The notes below the pieces were generated by a model. The model saw only the letters and a list, made by a program, of their open reading frames with translations. It did not search any database and was not told the DNA's origin. The position numbers and the translations under genes are program-made. From Lithospermum erythrorhizon (Eukaryota > Streptophyta > Magnoliopsida > Boraginales > Boraginaceae), in contig JADFUC010001445.1 of assembly GCA_019722365.1 (NCBI GenBank), positions 1 to 64,000 of the forward strand: a stretch of 64,000 nt of DNA. Reading direction: 5' to 3'. Below are positions 47,621 to 59,866 of this stretch, piece by piece. Each line of letters starts with the position of its first letter. Position 1 is the stretch's first letter.

Positions 47621-49689
47621 TAAGCATTAACATCATAGTTTTTTCTACGTCTCGATCTCGCTTTGATTATATTGCGGCACCACGAGCAAGAAAAAGCGTG
47701 GCGAGGGCTCGGCCTCGAGCAGAAAATGGGGGTGGTAGCCTCACAGCATTGAAAATGAACTTGAAGCGATAGCTTTCCGGCCGAAAATGAACCCGTAGCC
47801 TCTATCCCGATTCCTCGAAGAAGAAGAGAGAAGTAAGCATGGCCTTGAAGCGAGAACTTGAAGAGAGGAGATAGGGTTTTAAAGCTCAAAGTTATTTTCA
47901 TCGGGATATTAACAATAATAGTGGTATCGAGTTGTGAAAGTGATTCGAAGCTCCCGGATGGTGTTCTACTTGAGCGTCTCAATAAACAAAAGACGAACAA
48001 GCAGACATAGTTAAGCTTAGAACAACAAAAGAAAGAAAAGAGGCTTAGTTATTAGGATAATTTTTTTATCATTCTTAGATACTTTAATTTGGTACAATTC
48101 TGTCTTTTTGAGATGTGAACATCCATTTTCACTAACAACTGGAGATCTTCTTTTTCTAAAAGCTCTAACATTTATTTTTGGATATCAATGAAATGGAAAA
48201 CAATTTAGGATATGTCATATTCTACTTCTTTGTTCTTAGAATGAAAAATAACATTCATTGAACATCAAACATATTCAAATCTGATACCAATTGACATTAA
48301 AAGCTAGCTACAAATTATTTTGGAAATCTGACAATAATGTAAAACCACCCATGCTGACACTATGGAAACTGTCATTTGAGCTCAACAAACCAAAACAACA
48401 TGAGAACACTTAAGATGATAAAAAGAAATCCCTTTGAGGCATTTTATTGAGCACTGGCGAGAAATCTTTCTTTGTCCGATTCCCTTTAAAATTCAATTCT
48501 CCTCACTTTGAGTTTCATTGAATTTTGATGAGATCAACTCATAACTGTGATATCAATCTTCTTCTAAATCAATATTCTATCTTTATCAAGCGTTTTTCTG
48601 GCAGGAAGAGATGCTTAATTATAATCATCGCGTTCCGTTGACGTGTCACCACTAAAGCCGTTAAAAGCAGCTGATGATAATGTGATATGAGAAACAATTT
48701 TCGTGAAGTAGTGAAATTACATACCCATTCAATATGACAAGCCGGAAAATCCGACTTCAGTTAATGATAGTTTCTTAAAGACATGCTTACTTGTGCCTTT
48801 GTTCACAATATATGCGGAATATGAATCGACCACTTGAATAAAATAATTTCAATTTAGGGAATGTTTAGACTTGATTTGAGAGAAAATTCACAAAATTGAA
48901 TTGGACTTTTGTTGTTAGGGTTCTTGATTTAAGGTTTGATTAAATTGGAGACTTAACGTATTTTCATTTTTTGGGAAAATTAAGGTGTCAAATTACTAGT
49001 GCCCCTAATTACAAAGTCAGTGATGGCGCGTGATCATTTAACGTCCATAACATGAGAGTGATACCATTTGAGATCATATTTGAGAAACATAAGTGATCAT
49101 TTGGACATAATCCAAATGGTGGTAGTCTATCTTTTTCCTAATAAAATGTACATATTAACTTAGGCTCATGGTACAACTTATACATTTTTAATATTGTACT
49201 AGTAAGAAGGAACGTGTGTTGCATGTGGTTGTTTTGTTAAACGTGATTTGATTAATTTCTTAATTGTTATAATTATAAAAGATAACAAAAATTGAATTGT
49301 AAAGAGTATCGATTTCATAAGACTATGAAATCACAAAATCTTGTTTTACAAATTTTAAATTTCATTATAAGAAAATTCAATTAGAAAGAGTATATTTTAC
49401 ATTGTGATTTCTTTTTCAAAGTTACTTCTCAAATATGAAGTTAGTAAACATATTACCTGCTTCTTAGGCATCAATTTTTTTCATACTATAAACTGAAATT
49501 ATTATAAATACACATTGATTATCTATTGGATCAAAAATTAGAGTAGTTGTAAGTTTAAAAGGAGAACGATCTCAGGATTTGAAAACAATGATAGAGATGA
49601 ACTAATGAGTAGAGTATGGTTGTATGCAATTTATATATTATCTAAGAATTAGAGTTGAAGTAGGATTGTACATGTTCTCTTATTAGCAT
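47621..49689. other. Unassigned region with one dispersed repeat
   Basis: No convincing gene. An antisense open frame at 47365-48000 is probably a by-product of transposon sequence. The sequence becomes very AT-rich after 49150. A second copy of the dispersed repeat lies at about 48880-49140. Confidence 0.4.
48880..49140 (-). repeat. Dispersed repeat, copy 2
   Basis: Reverse-complement relative of 40690-41000, sharing ACGTATTTTCATTTTTTGGG, the GATCATTTAACGTCC block and the TAAGTGATCATTTGGACATA area. The two copies are about 8 kb apart in inverted orientation. Confidence 0.55.
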
Positions 49690-51290
49690 AATATACTACC
49701 TCCATAACTAAAAGGTTGTTTGATTTTATTTTCAATACTCAAAATTATTTAAAACACAACTACCAAAATTTAAATTTTATGAATACTACATACAATTATA
49801 CAAACACCATCCCTAAAATGTCTTTCAATAATTTTCTTGTTAATATTCAAAATTATAAAACTTAAATAATAAAATTCAAAAATTATGACCACGGATGCTA
49901 CTCGATCTACAGAAAGTTTTTCTATTTTAATTTTTTGATAATCAAAATTATTTAAAATTCAACCACCAAAATTCAAAACTTATGAATATTACATACTACC
50001 GCTTAAATCTACAAAGATTGTTCAGTTTTTTAATAGTCAAAGCTATTAAGTCATTCTTGCATAATTTTAATTCCTCCATCCATTCTAAAAAGATTGTTTA
50101 AATTAATTTATAATGACCAAATTAATAGCCTTTGTAGTAATAATTAATATACATAACTTTGATTTAAAAAAATTATTATGTTATTAGTAATTATATTAAA
50201 AATATTAGTAGTATTTGAATCAGTCTCTTTTCAACTTCAAAAAAAATATTTTTTCAATAGTCAAAACTTGTTCAATTTCTCTTTTCGAAGTCCAAAATTA
50301 ACAAATTTTCAATCTTGAATTACAGCATGCTCTAATTTGATTTCTATCAAAATTATATTATTATATTAAAATTAAAGTAGGTTAATGACGCCTATATGTT
50401 GATATGTCGTTCAAAACATATGATATAAAACTTATATAAAATATTTACAAGTTAAGACTTTTAAAAAGTCAACTCAAAATTATTAAGACATTAGTACATA
50501 ATTTCAATAACTCCATCGTACGATAGTCAAAATTACATAAAAACTCAACCCAGCAAAACTAAAAATTATGATTCTTACATATTACCTCCATCTACAAAAA
50601 ATTATTCAATTTTATTTTTTGATGGTCAAAAGTACTTAAAATTCAAACTTATGAATCATATACTCTATATATAAAGCTCAAAATACACAAAGATTGTTAA
50701 ATTTTATTTTTAAATAATCAAAATGATGTAAAACTCAAACTTGACAAAATGAACTTAGAAATACTCACATCGCATTCACGCCCATCCTCTGAAATTAATC
50801 AATTTCCTCTTTTTGATAGTTAAAATGAACATATTATGCGATGCTTAATTGACATATATAATTTTATTTGAATCGAAAATTATCGTATTGATGCTTAGTA
50901 TGACTAACTTACATATAAATGGATATATTTGTCCAAAAAAAAAACAAGAGCTCAAAATTAAAAAAATCGACTCATCAGAATTATTAAATCGTCCGTAGGT
51001 AATTTAAATACCTCTCGAACTAAAAAGATTATCTAGATTAATTTTTAGTATTCAAAATTATTTAAAACTCAATACATAATTTAAATACCTCCATCTGAAC
51101 TAAAAAGATTGTCTAAATTGATTTTTAATATTCAAAATTATTTAAAACTCAATCACCAAAATTTAAAATTTATAAATATCTATCCTACCTCCATCTCCAT
51201 CTCTAAAAATTGTTTTATTTTCTTTTTCAATAATCAATATTATTTAAAACTTGACCATCAAAATTCATAACATATAAATACTACACACTG
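49690..51290. repeat. AT-rich array of degenerate, MITE-like repeat units
   Basis: A composite unit recurs many times: CTACCTCCAT(C)T, then AAAAGATTGTTTAATTT, then TTTTTGATAATCAAAATTAT, then TTAAAACTCAACCACCAAAA, then TTTAAAATTTATGAATACTACAT. Copies of different completeness occur near 49697, 49905, 50003, 50070, 50577, 51010, 51090 and 51188. The CTCCAT start resembles the CTCCCTCCGT end of Stowaway-type elements. The array lies between an orphan exon-like segment (51321) and transposon debris. Confidence 0.65.
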
Positions 51291-51320
51291 AAAAGACAGA
51301 AATGGACTATAATTTCAGAG

Positions 51321-51441
51321 CAGGAAAATCAAGACCCTGAAGAAAAAACAGATTTTAGTCACTCCAAGCTTCTACAGCATGAGATAAGAGTCAATGTTAG
51401 TCTTGCTAACTGGCTGCATGCATCTGATGAAGAACCCATCA
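51321..51441 (+). pseudogene. Orphan terminal-exon-like segment
   Basis: After an acceptor-like AATTTCAG, a 39-codon frame reads QENQDPEEKTDFSHSKLL..., then EIRVNVSLANWLHASDEEPI and IKV before a TAG at 51439-51441. Amino-acid composition and the downstream sequence (51442-51780, with AATAAA-like and T-rich motifs of a 3' untranslated region) look like a real last exon. No upstream exons were found; the repeat array lies directly 5'. It may be a fragment of a displaced gene or the end of a gene with a very long intron. Family not identified. Confidence 0.4.
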
Positions 51442-52308
51442 TCAAAGTTTAGCATTTCTCACCGGTATTCCAACAAATGGTCAATGCAAGGTTTTCGAAA
51501 ACATAACATTATATAGTATTTGATTCCTCTTTTCCTGATTAAACGAGAGCCTCTTCAAAAACATGTTGCATAAGGAAATGCTCAATGGAAACCTGTGAAC
51601 CATGTTTGTCTGCATTCTAAACTTGTATTGTTTGCCAGATGCCTGAAGATGGCATTGTAAATGTTGTGAGATTGTTTCCTATTGTAGTGTTGATTGTGTT
51701 CCATTCTTTGTCAGATTATTTACTTCATGCTTTTGCTTCCAAAGAGTTTCATGATGCTCTTGTGAGATAATTTTGTAAAGAGTTTTCAGATTATAAGAAA
51801 ACTTCGAGTGACTAATCTTGAATCATATAACAATGCTCTCTTGAGGTTATAATGATGGATTAGTAGTTACATTGAAAATTAGTAGTTACATTGAAAGTGA
51901 ACCAAGGTGACATTAATTGTATTATTTACACTTTTTTTTATCATATTATTATATTATTGTGAATTGAAAAAATTAGAACGACATATATATTTTCTACAAA
52001 TTTAACAAATTCCACCAAACTTTTGGTAATGATGATCAACCGTGACAAGTCCGGGAGATTTTGACGTCAACCTTGAAAGATAATTTGGTTGGTATCAAAG
52101 AGACACCTTGGTGTGCACATGTGAGTAAGAAGCGCAGCCAACTGTCAAGAATGTAAGCTAAGTAGCCATGCAAGCAGCCACATATACAAATACGTGTCTC
52201 CCTGTTTTCTTGTAAGTTTTTTAGCCTTAGCCTTAACCTTAGCCTTGCTTTCTTTACTCCTTAAACTACCATTTTGACAGAGAGAGAGAGAGAGAGAGAT
52301 TGAGAGAG
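51442..52308 (+). promoter_or_regulatory. Caleosin upstream region with ABRE-like and TATA-like motifs
   Basis: About 110 bases before the caleosin ATG lies ACGTGTC (52192-52198), matching the abscisic-acid response element core ACGTG, with CATATACAAATA just before it as a possible TATA element and CATGCA (RY-like) at 52168-52173. A GA microsatellite (52280-52298) occupies the leader. ABA and seed regulation is common for caleosins; here it is inferred from motifs only. Confidence 0.4.
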
Positions 52309-53766
52309 ATGGCAACAGCAATGGTAGCAGAGGCCCCTCTAGCTCCAGTGACAGTTGAAAGAAGAGTACGCAATGATTTGGAGAATACCATTCCTAAGCC
52401 ATGTAAGCTTCATTATCTCATTAATAATAAGTTATCTATGTTCTAGCCACTTACTATTTACTAAGTCAAGTAATCACGGGAATATTATTTAATGTATGAG
52501 GTTTCGGTTTCGGTCATTATAATGATGGGTCGAATTTTGTAAGGAAAAAACTTATCTATGTTTTAGCCACTAGGCTAGCTATTTGAAGGGGAAAAAAAAG
52601 TTCTCTATGATCTATTTTATCTTTCTTTGAGTATAATTGTGTTATGTATCTCTGTATTTAATTGATCAGATATGGCAAGGGGATTGATTGCTCCTGATAC
52701 TGACCATCCCCATGGAACACCTGGACACTGGCATGAACATTTGAGTGTACTCCAACAACATGTGGCTTTCTTTGATCAAGATGACAATGGAATTGTCTAT
52801 CCTTGGGAAACCTATGCTGGTAATAATATTGTACTCTTTTGGGGATATATATAGTTGTGATGAATATTGAATACATTCATATGTTCATATTCCATTTCAT
52901 CCCATTTTTTTGTTTTGTTGCTCTCATTAGGATTTCGTGAAGTTGGGTTCAACGTGGTAATTTCTCTTCTAGCGGCAATCGTTATCAATGTGGCATTGAG
53001 TTATCCAACTCTCCCGGTAAGTTCCCATTGAGAGAAATTATATTTTGTGTTGCCATAGTACGTACGGCTACTACTTTGATTGATTGTACACCAACATCAT
53101 CGTGTAGAGCCATCGAATGTATGGTTTTCAATATAATTTTATAATGTGAAGCCGCCTAAAATGGGCAATGATCATTTCTAATGTTAGGTCTGTTTTAGCA
53201 AAATATATCCATATTATTGTTGTCATGGTATCTTATTTTCAGGGGTGGATACCTTCTCCATTCTTCCCTATTTACATTCTCAACATACACAAGAGCAAAC
53301 ATGGTAGTGATAGTGGAACTTATGACACTGAGGGAAGGTATCATATCAACTAAAATTAACCCCCCCCCCAAAAAATCATTCTCCATTTCCATTTGATTCA
53401 TTTGTGTGTGTGCTAGGTACATGCCTGTGAACTTCGAGAATACCTTCAGCAAGTATGCAAACACTATGCCTGACAAACTTACACTTGGAGAGCTGTGGGC
53501 TATGACCGAAGGAAATCGAGTTGCATTCGATGTATTTGGATGGTATGTGTGTGTAACATATATAGTATGTGCCTTATTTGACTGATTTGAATGATGGGTC
53601 ATTGATGATCAGGATTGCAAGCAAACTGGAGTGGGGAATTCTGTATTTACTAGCAAGGGACGAGGAAGGATTTCTGTCGAAAGAAGCAATCCGACGCTGT
53701 TTTGATGGTAGCTTGTTTGAGTATTGTGCCAAGTTAAACATGAACACTGAGGGGAAGATGCAATAA
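52309..53766 (+). CDS. Caleosin / peroxygenase, six exons
   Basis: Calcium-binding lipid-droplet or membrane protein with haem-dependent peroxygenase activity on fatty-acid hydroperoxides; roles in oil-body turnover and stress oxylipins. Exons 52309-52402, 52670-52819, 52931-53016, 53243-53337, 53417-53542 and 53613-53766 join in phase (all GT-AG) to 234 residues, a normal length. The EF-hand is [12 protein letters not shown] at residues 67-78 with Asp67, Asp69, Asn71 and Glu78 at coordinating positions. A hydrophobic segment spans about 87-110 and runs into the proline knot [17 protein letters not shown] (106-122). His62 and the His pair near 126/130 correspond in context to haem ligands of the Arabidopsis enzymes. 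Conserved [19 protein letters not shown] and [20 protein letters not shown] follow. The longer N terminus before PYMARG places it nearer the membrane-type or H-type caleosins, but subgroup is uncertain. Intact. Confidence 0.97.
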
Positions 53767-53927
53767 ATCAACTACAAATGAATAAATTTATCTTAATAAT
53801 GTTCTATCTATATAGTGCAGAGTACTATTAATAAAGCCTAGTTTGTGTTTGAATATTGAAGTCTCGGTTTTGCTTAGTTGAATGTATTGATGCTGAAAAA
53901 GAAAGAATATATGATATTGTAGTAACT
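53767..53927 (+). other. Caleosin 3' flank
   Basis: Short AT-rich region following the stop codon, with ATTAATAAAGCC near 53829 as a possible polyadenylation signal. It is bounded at about 53928 by the Copia LTR, so the insertion lies within 200 bases of the gene end. Confidence 0.5.
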
Positions 53928-54890
53928 TGATGTCGATATAGGAGGTTGAAGTAGCAACTTGAATGACGGTAAGTACAAACGAATAAAAAGAACACCGAAT
54001 AAAAACGCCCGCAATTTAATGCGTCGGTGCCTCACAGCTTTCGTCTGGAGGGTATAAATCGATTGGAGGGTATAAATTCAATAAAAAGATTGCTTGTTAT
54101 GATGAGGTGTTACAACGAGGGTCTTAATAGGCAGTATCCCCGACTTCTCGTCTGGCTACATCATTGAGTCAGGCCAGGGCTCCATACGATTCTTTACAAT
54201 CTTTGGCTATGATACCGCGATGCTCAACAACATGTGATTAAAGGGTAACGTATGTTGATTTGAGACTGTCCTTGTCGATGTGTCAAGAGCAGTGTAGAAT
54301 CACTTTGAGTTAAAAGATAAAAATTGAGCTCGCTAGAATTCAAAACTATATGGTGAAGAAAATAAAAATGAGAATATGTTTCTTGTCTCGGGCAGAGTCT
54401 TAAATCCAATGCTTATTTAAATAGTAAGTGTACTAATGTGAATAGCAATCATGATGCTTGTCAATCTTCAATAAATGCTTTATGATTCTTCGTAACAAAT
54501 AGCAATTTTATTCAGAGAAAGCTTTCTCCAAAGTATTTGCGTTCGAGCATAATATCTTCCCTTAGCAAATACTGCTTGACTTATTCGAAGGAAAACTTTT
54601 TGAAGTGTTGCCAATTTGAACATAATATCTTCCACCATAAATAACAAATCTTCAATCATCATTAAGACTTTCGCAACAAATAGTAGCTTATTGAAAATCT
54701 TTTCTTAAAAGTCTTTGTCGATTTAGAATATAATATCTTCGCCGTAAATAACATTCCTTTCAAATTGAAGCGAAATCTTGATCGCATCAATTGGTTGGGC
54801 TGAATCCAGGTAATAATACTCCCATATTCCACTTGGCGTATCCATACGGTGTAACAAACGCATGTACGAAAAACGCATCAATAAAACACA
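53928..54890 (-). repeat. 3' LTR of the Copia element
   Basis: Parallel to 59867-60735, sharing ATAAAAAGAACAC, GATGAGGTGTTACA, CGAGGGTCTTAATAG, CAATCTTTGGCT, ACATGTGATTAA and GTGAAGAAAATAAAA. The internal side is marked by the polypurine tract at 54891-54908 (minus strand). The outer boundary at 53928 is approximate. Confidence 0.8.
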
Positions 54891-55699
54891 CTTACAAACT
54901 CCCCCTTTGGGTTTGTTTTTCGCGACAAATTCAAAGCCTTGAAAATATAATCAATAGCGCACGATATGACCAAACAAGCACCCAAGCAAGATAATATCAA
55001 AAACAGTTCAACATCCAAAACAATATCCAAAACAGAGATAACCAAGTTTATCAAAGTACCAGTTTTCTCCCCCAAATTGTTGCAAAAACATATCCCACAT
55101 GACATATCACAAGAGCCATACAAAAACATCAACACTTATTTATTAAATGGCTGGAATTTGCCTCTTTGTCTCACCTCAATGACACTATAACGCATTCTTG
55201 CTTGAGCATTCATCGAGTCGATAACGAGATGGATTGAAAATGACTCCCCCATGCTTACTTTTTTAAAGAAAGGAAGGTTTATGGGTTTAAGAAAAATAAA
55301 AAAATTGAATAAATGTGTTTCCATCTAATAAAAATCATGAAACCACATGCACTTGTCGGTCCGCTTGTTTATAACGCCGTATCATCCTTAGTGAAGTGTT
55401 ACAACGCCGTGGTATTTTCTATTTCTAGATGAGACACAGACAGAGTGAAAGAATCTTAAAACTGTGATTTGTATCCCGAGCAACTGTAAATATATCTACG
55501 CCAATTGTTTGTCAGTCCGCATGTTCCAAAGCCTGACTTCTCCCTCACTTGATTCTCTAATGAAATGATGTCGATGTCAATGTGTTTGGTCTGGTATGTT
55601 GAACGAGATTCTTGGTGGTATATTTATATGCTTTTCGAGGGTTGTCGCGGTAAAAGTGTCATAACATCTTGTCGACACCGTATTCCTCAATGTCCCATT

Positions 55700-55950
55700 T
55701 TAAATCCACAAGAGTGAGTACAACTGCTACCAGCAGCTATGTATTCAGCCTCAGCAGTAGATAGGGAGAATGAGTTCTGCTTCTTGCTAAACCACGAAAC
55801 AAGATTGTTTCCCAAAAATAAACATCCACCCAGATGTACTTTTCTGTCTTAACCTTTCCCACGCCCAATCGGCGTCGCAATAACCCACGAAGTGTTGTTT
55901 GTATCAGTGTGTACAAAATACCATAGTGCGTGGTACCGTGCACATGTTGA
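55700..55950 (-). pseudogene. Copia RNase H fragment
   Basis: The minus strand encodes GCLFLGNNLVSWFSKKQNSF and LSTAEAEYIAAGSS, the conserved Copia RNase H block, with the frame lost immediately before and after. It lies about 0.8 kb from the 3' LTR, as expected. Confidence 0.82.
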
Positions 55951-58900
55951 TTATTCTCTTGCTTGATTTAAGTGACTCTTATTGGGATTAGCTTGGAATG
56001 CTTTTATGCATGGCCCGAGTAGGAAATATAAATTATAATGTTAAATGGAGAAAGAGTACGATCGTATACATGCGTGCTCGCATCAATTGGAACACCATCT
56101 TGATCTTTTCCTACTTTGCGGCCAGTGTCCCTTTTGCTTTTAGCATTTCCAAACCAAATTTCTTCGAATCACTTTGTAGGGAGACAGAAATATGCTATCT
56201 TTTGTTTTATGCTTTGTAGGCCCAAAGTAATTTAACTCCCCCCGCGTACTCATTCAATTCACTTTTCATCATTGAACAAATTGTTGCACCATTTGATTAG
56301 GCATTCTCAAACACAATATCATCACGTAAATTTGAGCTATCATAATTTTGGGCTTTACTCCACTTTTAAAACGATGTGTTGTCGACTCCCCACCGATTGT
56401 ACCCATTTTCCGTAAAAAATTTAGTAAGTCTCATTACAAGCAGGGTGCTTGCTTAAGCTTCCGTGAAAGCCTTTTTAGTTTATACCTGCTGCACAGATGT
56501 CTGCGTCAACAAAAGCCTTAGGTTGCTTCACGTAAGAAGCTTAACTTGCCCAGTAGTCAGTTCAGAGCCGCGCTTTTAGCATCCGTTTGAAATAAGCTTT
56601 GACTTTCAAATGCATGAGCGAACTTCGATATGTCGTATGACTTCTAATCTTCTGACAGTGCAAATTTCAAAATCTATGCCTTCGAGCACAGCGAAAATAA
56701 ACCACAGTAATAAGCCAAGCAGGTGCTGTTGCATAACGTTTCCTTGCTAAATCAGTTTATTTTTGTAAATCCAACTTTGTTCCAACGTGCTATCGCCTCC
56801 AGTGCAGGAACTAATTCCCGAACATCGTTCTACGAAATTGAAGAGGTTCCTCTTTGCGTGACATTTATCCAAAATTCATCTTTGAGAAACTTTTGAGGCG
56901 TGCTTGAGTTGTCGAAGAGATAAAACATGTTTCAACCAACGATCCACTCATGCTTAGATAATCTACTCTCTTTCTTAGCATGTTAATTCCTACGTCCGGT
57001 TGCCCGATTATGTTATCAGCGAGGATCTTCTTTTTAATGCGGGCGGCTGGTTGAAGCAACACATTGTGCTGATTGTGCTTTTACTGGTCGGTCTCGTGGT
57101 ACAGCATTTCAACGGCTTTGTTATCGGCGGCCCGGAACTTCTGAGATTCGATCGCGTGGCATCACTGTTCATCGACTTTATTGCTCCAGCAGCGGTGTTT
57201 TTACACAAGTTGATCGCGTGGTACCACACAATGGTAACATGCTTCCTCATCCATGTTCCACTTTCTAAATTGCTTTCTTGGGGAAACACACTTGCATTTC
57301 TGAGACTCCATGTAAGGTTGAGCTTTCTTGTTGAAGACTGCCCAAGGCTCGATGTTCTTAGGTATCCTAGAAAAATGCCTTGTCACCTTTACATCAAACT
57401 TGTGTCTTGGTTCACGGTCCATGCAAAATGTAACAAAAGAGCGCCAAAAAATGGCAAAATATTGAACGGTAGGCTTTCTCTCCTATTATTTCATAATTTG
57501 TGCGGTTTGTTCCGGTGCGAAAGTAGTACGGTTGGCCGGAGTATGACGCAGCGTGATAGCTTTCGGCCCGAGCTTGATGAGGCTTTTTGGCATGAATCGT
57601 AACCGTGCCATTTAGCGAATGCGTGCGGTTCTTCCCTTTCGGCGACCCGTTTGTTGTGGTGTATGGGTGATGAATCACTACATGATGAATCCACACTTGT
57701 TCGAGAAGAAAAATCATGAAATCTAGAGATTTTTCAAATTCTTTACCATGATCACTTCTAATCCCTTATGATAGACTTCCTTTTTCCTCGAGTTGAGTGG
57801 CAATTTGTTTGAACACATCGAAGGTATCGATTTCTCCACTTGTAATTCCGCTTTGAGAAGTGTAGTAGAAAAGTCATCAGCAGCGTCGTAAACATACCTC
57901 TTGCCACGAAACTTTTCCACCTGCGTTGGACCCGCTGAATCATAGCCATCGGCTCGGCTGCGGTTATTTACCACGTAAGTGCAGCGTGGTGTGGCACCTT
58001 TGTGAGTTTACCAGCTTGACATTACTCGCGTATTTCTTACATTTACCCACCTGGAAGCTACGGGTAGACCCTTTGCGCAGCCTCCATTTTAATCAACTTT
58101 TTGCATGTTTCGGTAATTGGTATGACCCGGCTTTTTATGCCATAAAATAGACTCCTCACGAACCTTGCTTGCAGTTCCAAAAGATAGCAATTATCGTTTG
58201 AACAAATCCCATCATCAGCTAGCAGTTTGTATTTTTCTCACGCTACATTTGTCTTTATCAATTTCACGATGTAACATCTCCAGGACACCTCATTCTCAGA
58301 TTCATGTTGATCACGTGTGTGGGTGTCGGTGAGATGCTTGACGACACGTTGCGTAATTGTAATCTCATGAAATCCCGTCCCGGAGTTATCACCGTGTGGT
58401 TTTCGCTTTCGTAAGAATTTCATCAAGACATTAGTCATGGAATTCATCATTCGATGCCACTTCGAATCCTTGACTTTTTCTTTCCCATTCCACAACCTCA
58501 TTTCAATATTTCAACAAAACTGTTTAATTAAATCATTTTCGCTTTTGTTAGCACTTTCTTTACTAAAACCGTTACTTGAACAAAGGCTTCGACCATTTCT
58601 AATGAAAAGTTCACGGTATTGGTTTTCAATAAGCTCTTCTTGAGTAAGATCCTTCTCATCGCTATCATCTGGAGTCAAAGTGTGCTCAACAGTTGGATTG
58701 TCGGGGTTGGTAATAAATCGAGAAAATCTTTCCATCGCTTAACACAAAGTTGCTAACTTTGTTTCGAGTCGGCTTCTTAACTTTCATATGTATCTCTTCC
58801 GGTCAATGTAGTGTGACGCTCCTTGAGCGCTTCTTTCACGTAATTAGGACGTCCAACTTGTATGTGGCCATATCCTTCGCGTTCATATTTGTATTCCTTT

Positions 58901-59327
58901 GGCTTTTGGATGTCGACCATAATTTCTTGATTTTTGTTACGATTTTTCCATCACATTTGTTCCCTCGGTCACCCAACCCAGTGCGCCTACGATACCCCCA
59001 TATCAATTTTGTTGAACTTGCGTATGTGGTTTTATTGGAAAACTTTTGGCTAACATGATCATAGTTTCGACGAGTTCTCACTAATTTCATTCACAGTAGA
59101 TACTTTAAGCGCCCGATCCGCCTTTAACTTCCCGGGTCTCGCCGTGAGGTCATCTCGGAGATGTGGTTAAGTTTCAACCAAATTCATCAACTTTCATCGT
59201 GGTAAGATCTTGTAGCCTGCCCCGATGGCGGTGACTTTGTGTGCGAATCACTTGGGAAGGGTTCTAAGGATCTTCACCAGAAAGAAGCTTTTCGTTGCTC
59301 GTTCTAGCCTGCAGTGCCGGCCAGGCT

Positions 59328-59540
59328 TCATTTACTGATATCTTTAATCTTCGAATTGTAGGATGAAATATTTTCATCTTCCTCCATCTTGAGAGCCTCC
59401 CATCGGGTAGTAAGTTGTTGGAGCCTTGACATTCGAACTTTTTGTGTACCCTCGTAGGCGGTTTGCAAAACTTCCCATCCTTGCTTTCGGTCGTGAGGCA
59501 TCATTTTAAAACATTGAGATCCACAGCGTGAAAATAGCAT
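59328..59540 (-). pseudogene. Copia gag fragment (UBN2 type)
   Basis: Seventy codons are open and contain WEVLQTAYEGTQKVRMSRLQ, LTTRWEALKMEEDENISSYN and KIKDIS, the classic core of plant Copia gag. The frame is cut at both ends by stops. It belongs to the retrotransposon at 53928-60735 and has no host function. Confidence 0.8.
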
Positions 59541-59866
59541 TTAAAGCCGCACTATTTCCAAGAGATGATTCTTCTTGACAATGCTCAATCCAACCTCCTT
59601 TTTTAATAGTTGTAACACACCGTTGTTGGCTAGCAGGTTGAGCGATCCATCTGTTAAAGCAGTTTCCCGTCTTAGTATCGGCGGATCTTAGGAATCTTTG
59701 TAAATGCGGCAGCTTCCAGTATGGATAAATTTGTTCCATCAACAACGGAGGGCGACTAATCGAGTTTCCGCTTTCGCTTAATTTCGTCCATGATGCTACT
59801 CTTACACACGATCCGGCTCGGTCGTCGGTGTCGACTCTTGCTGCGATTGAAAAGTAGGGTATAGCT

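Noticed and set aside
57000..57602. 200-codon plus-strand frame
   Set aside because: Lies antisense to the integrase part of the Copia element, whose minus-strand motifs are recognisable; the plus frame has no family features.
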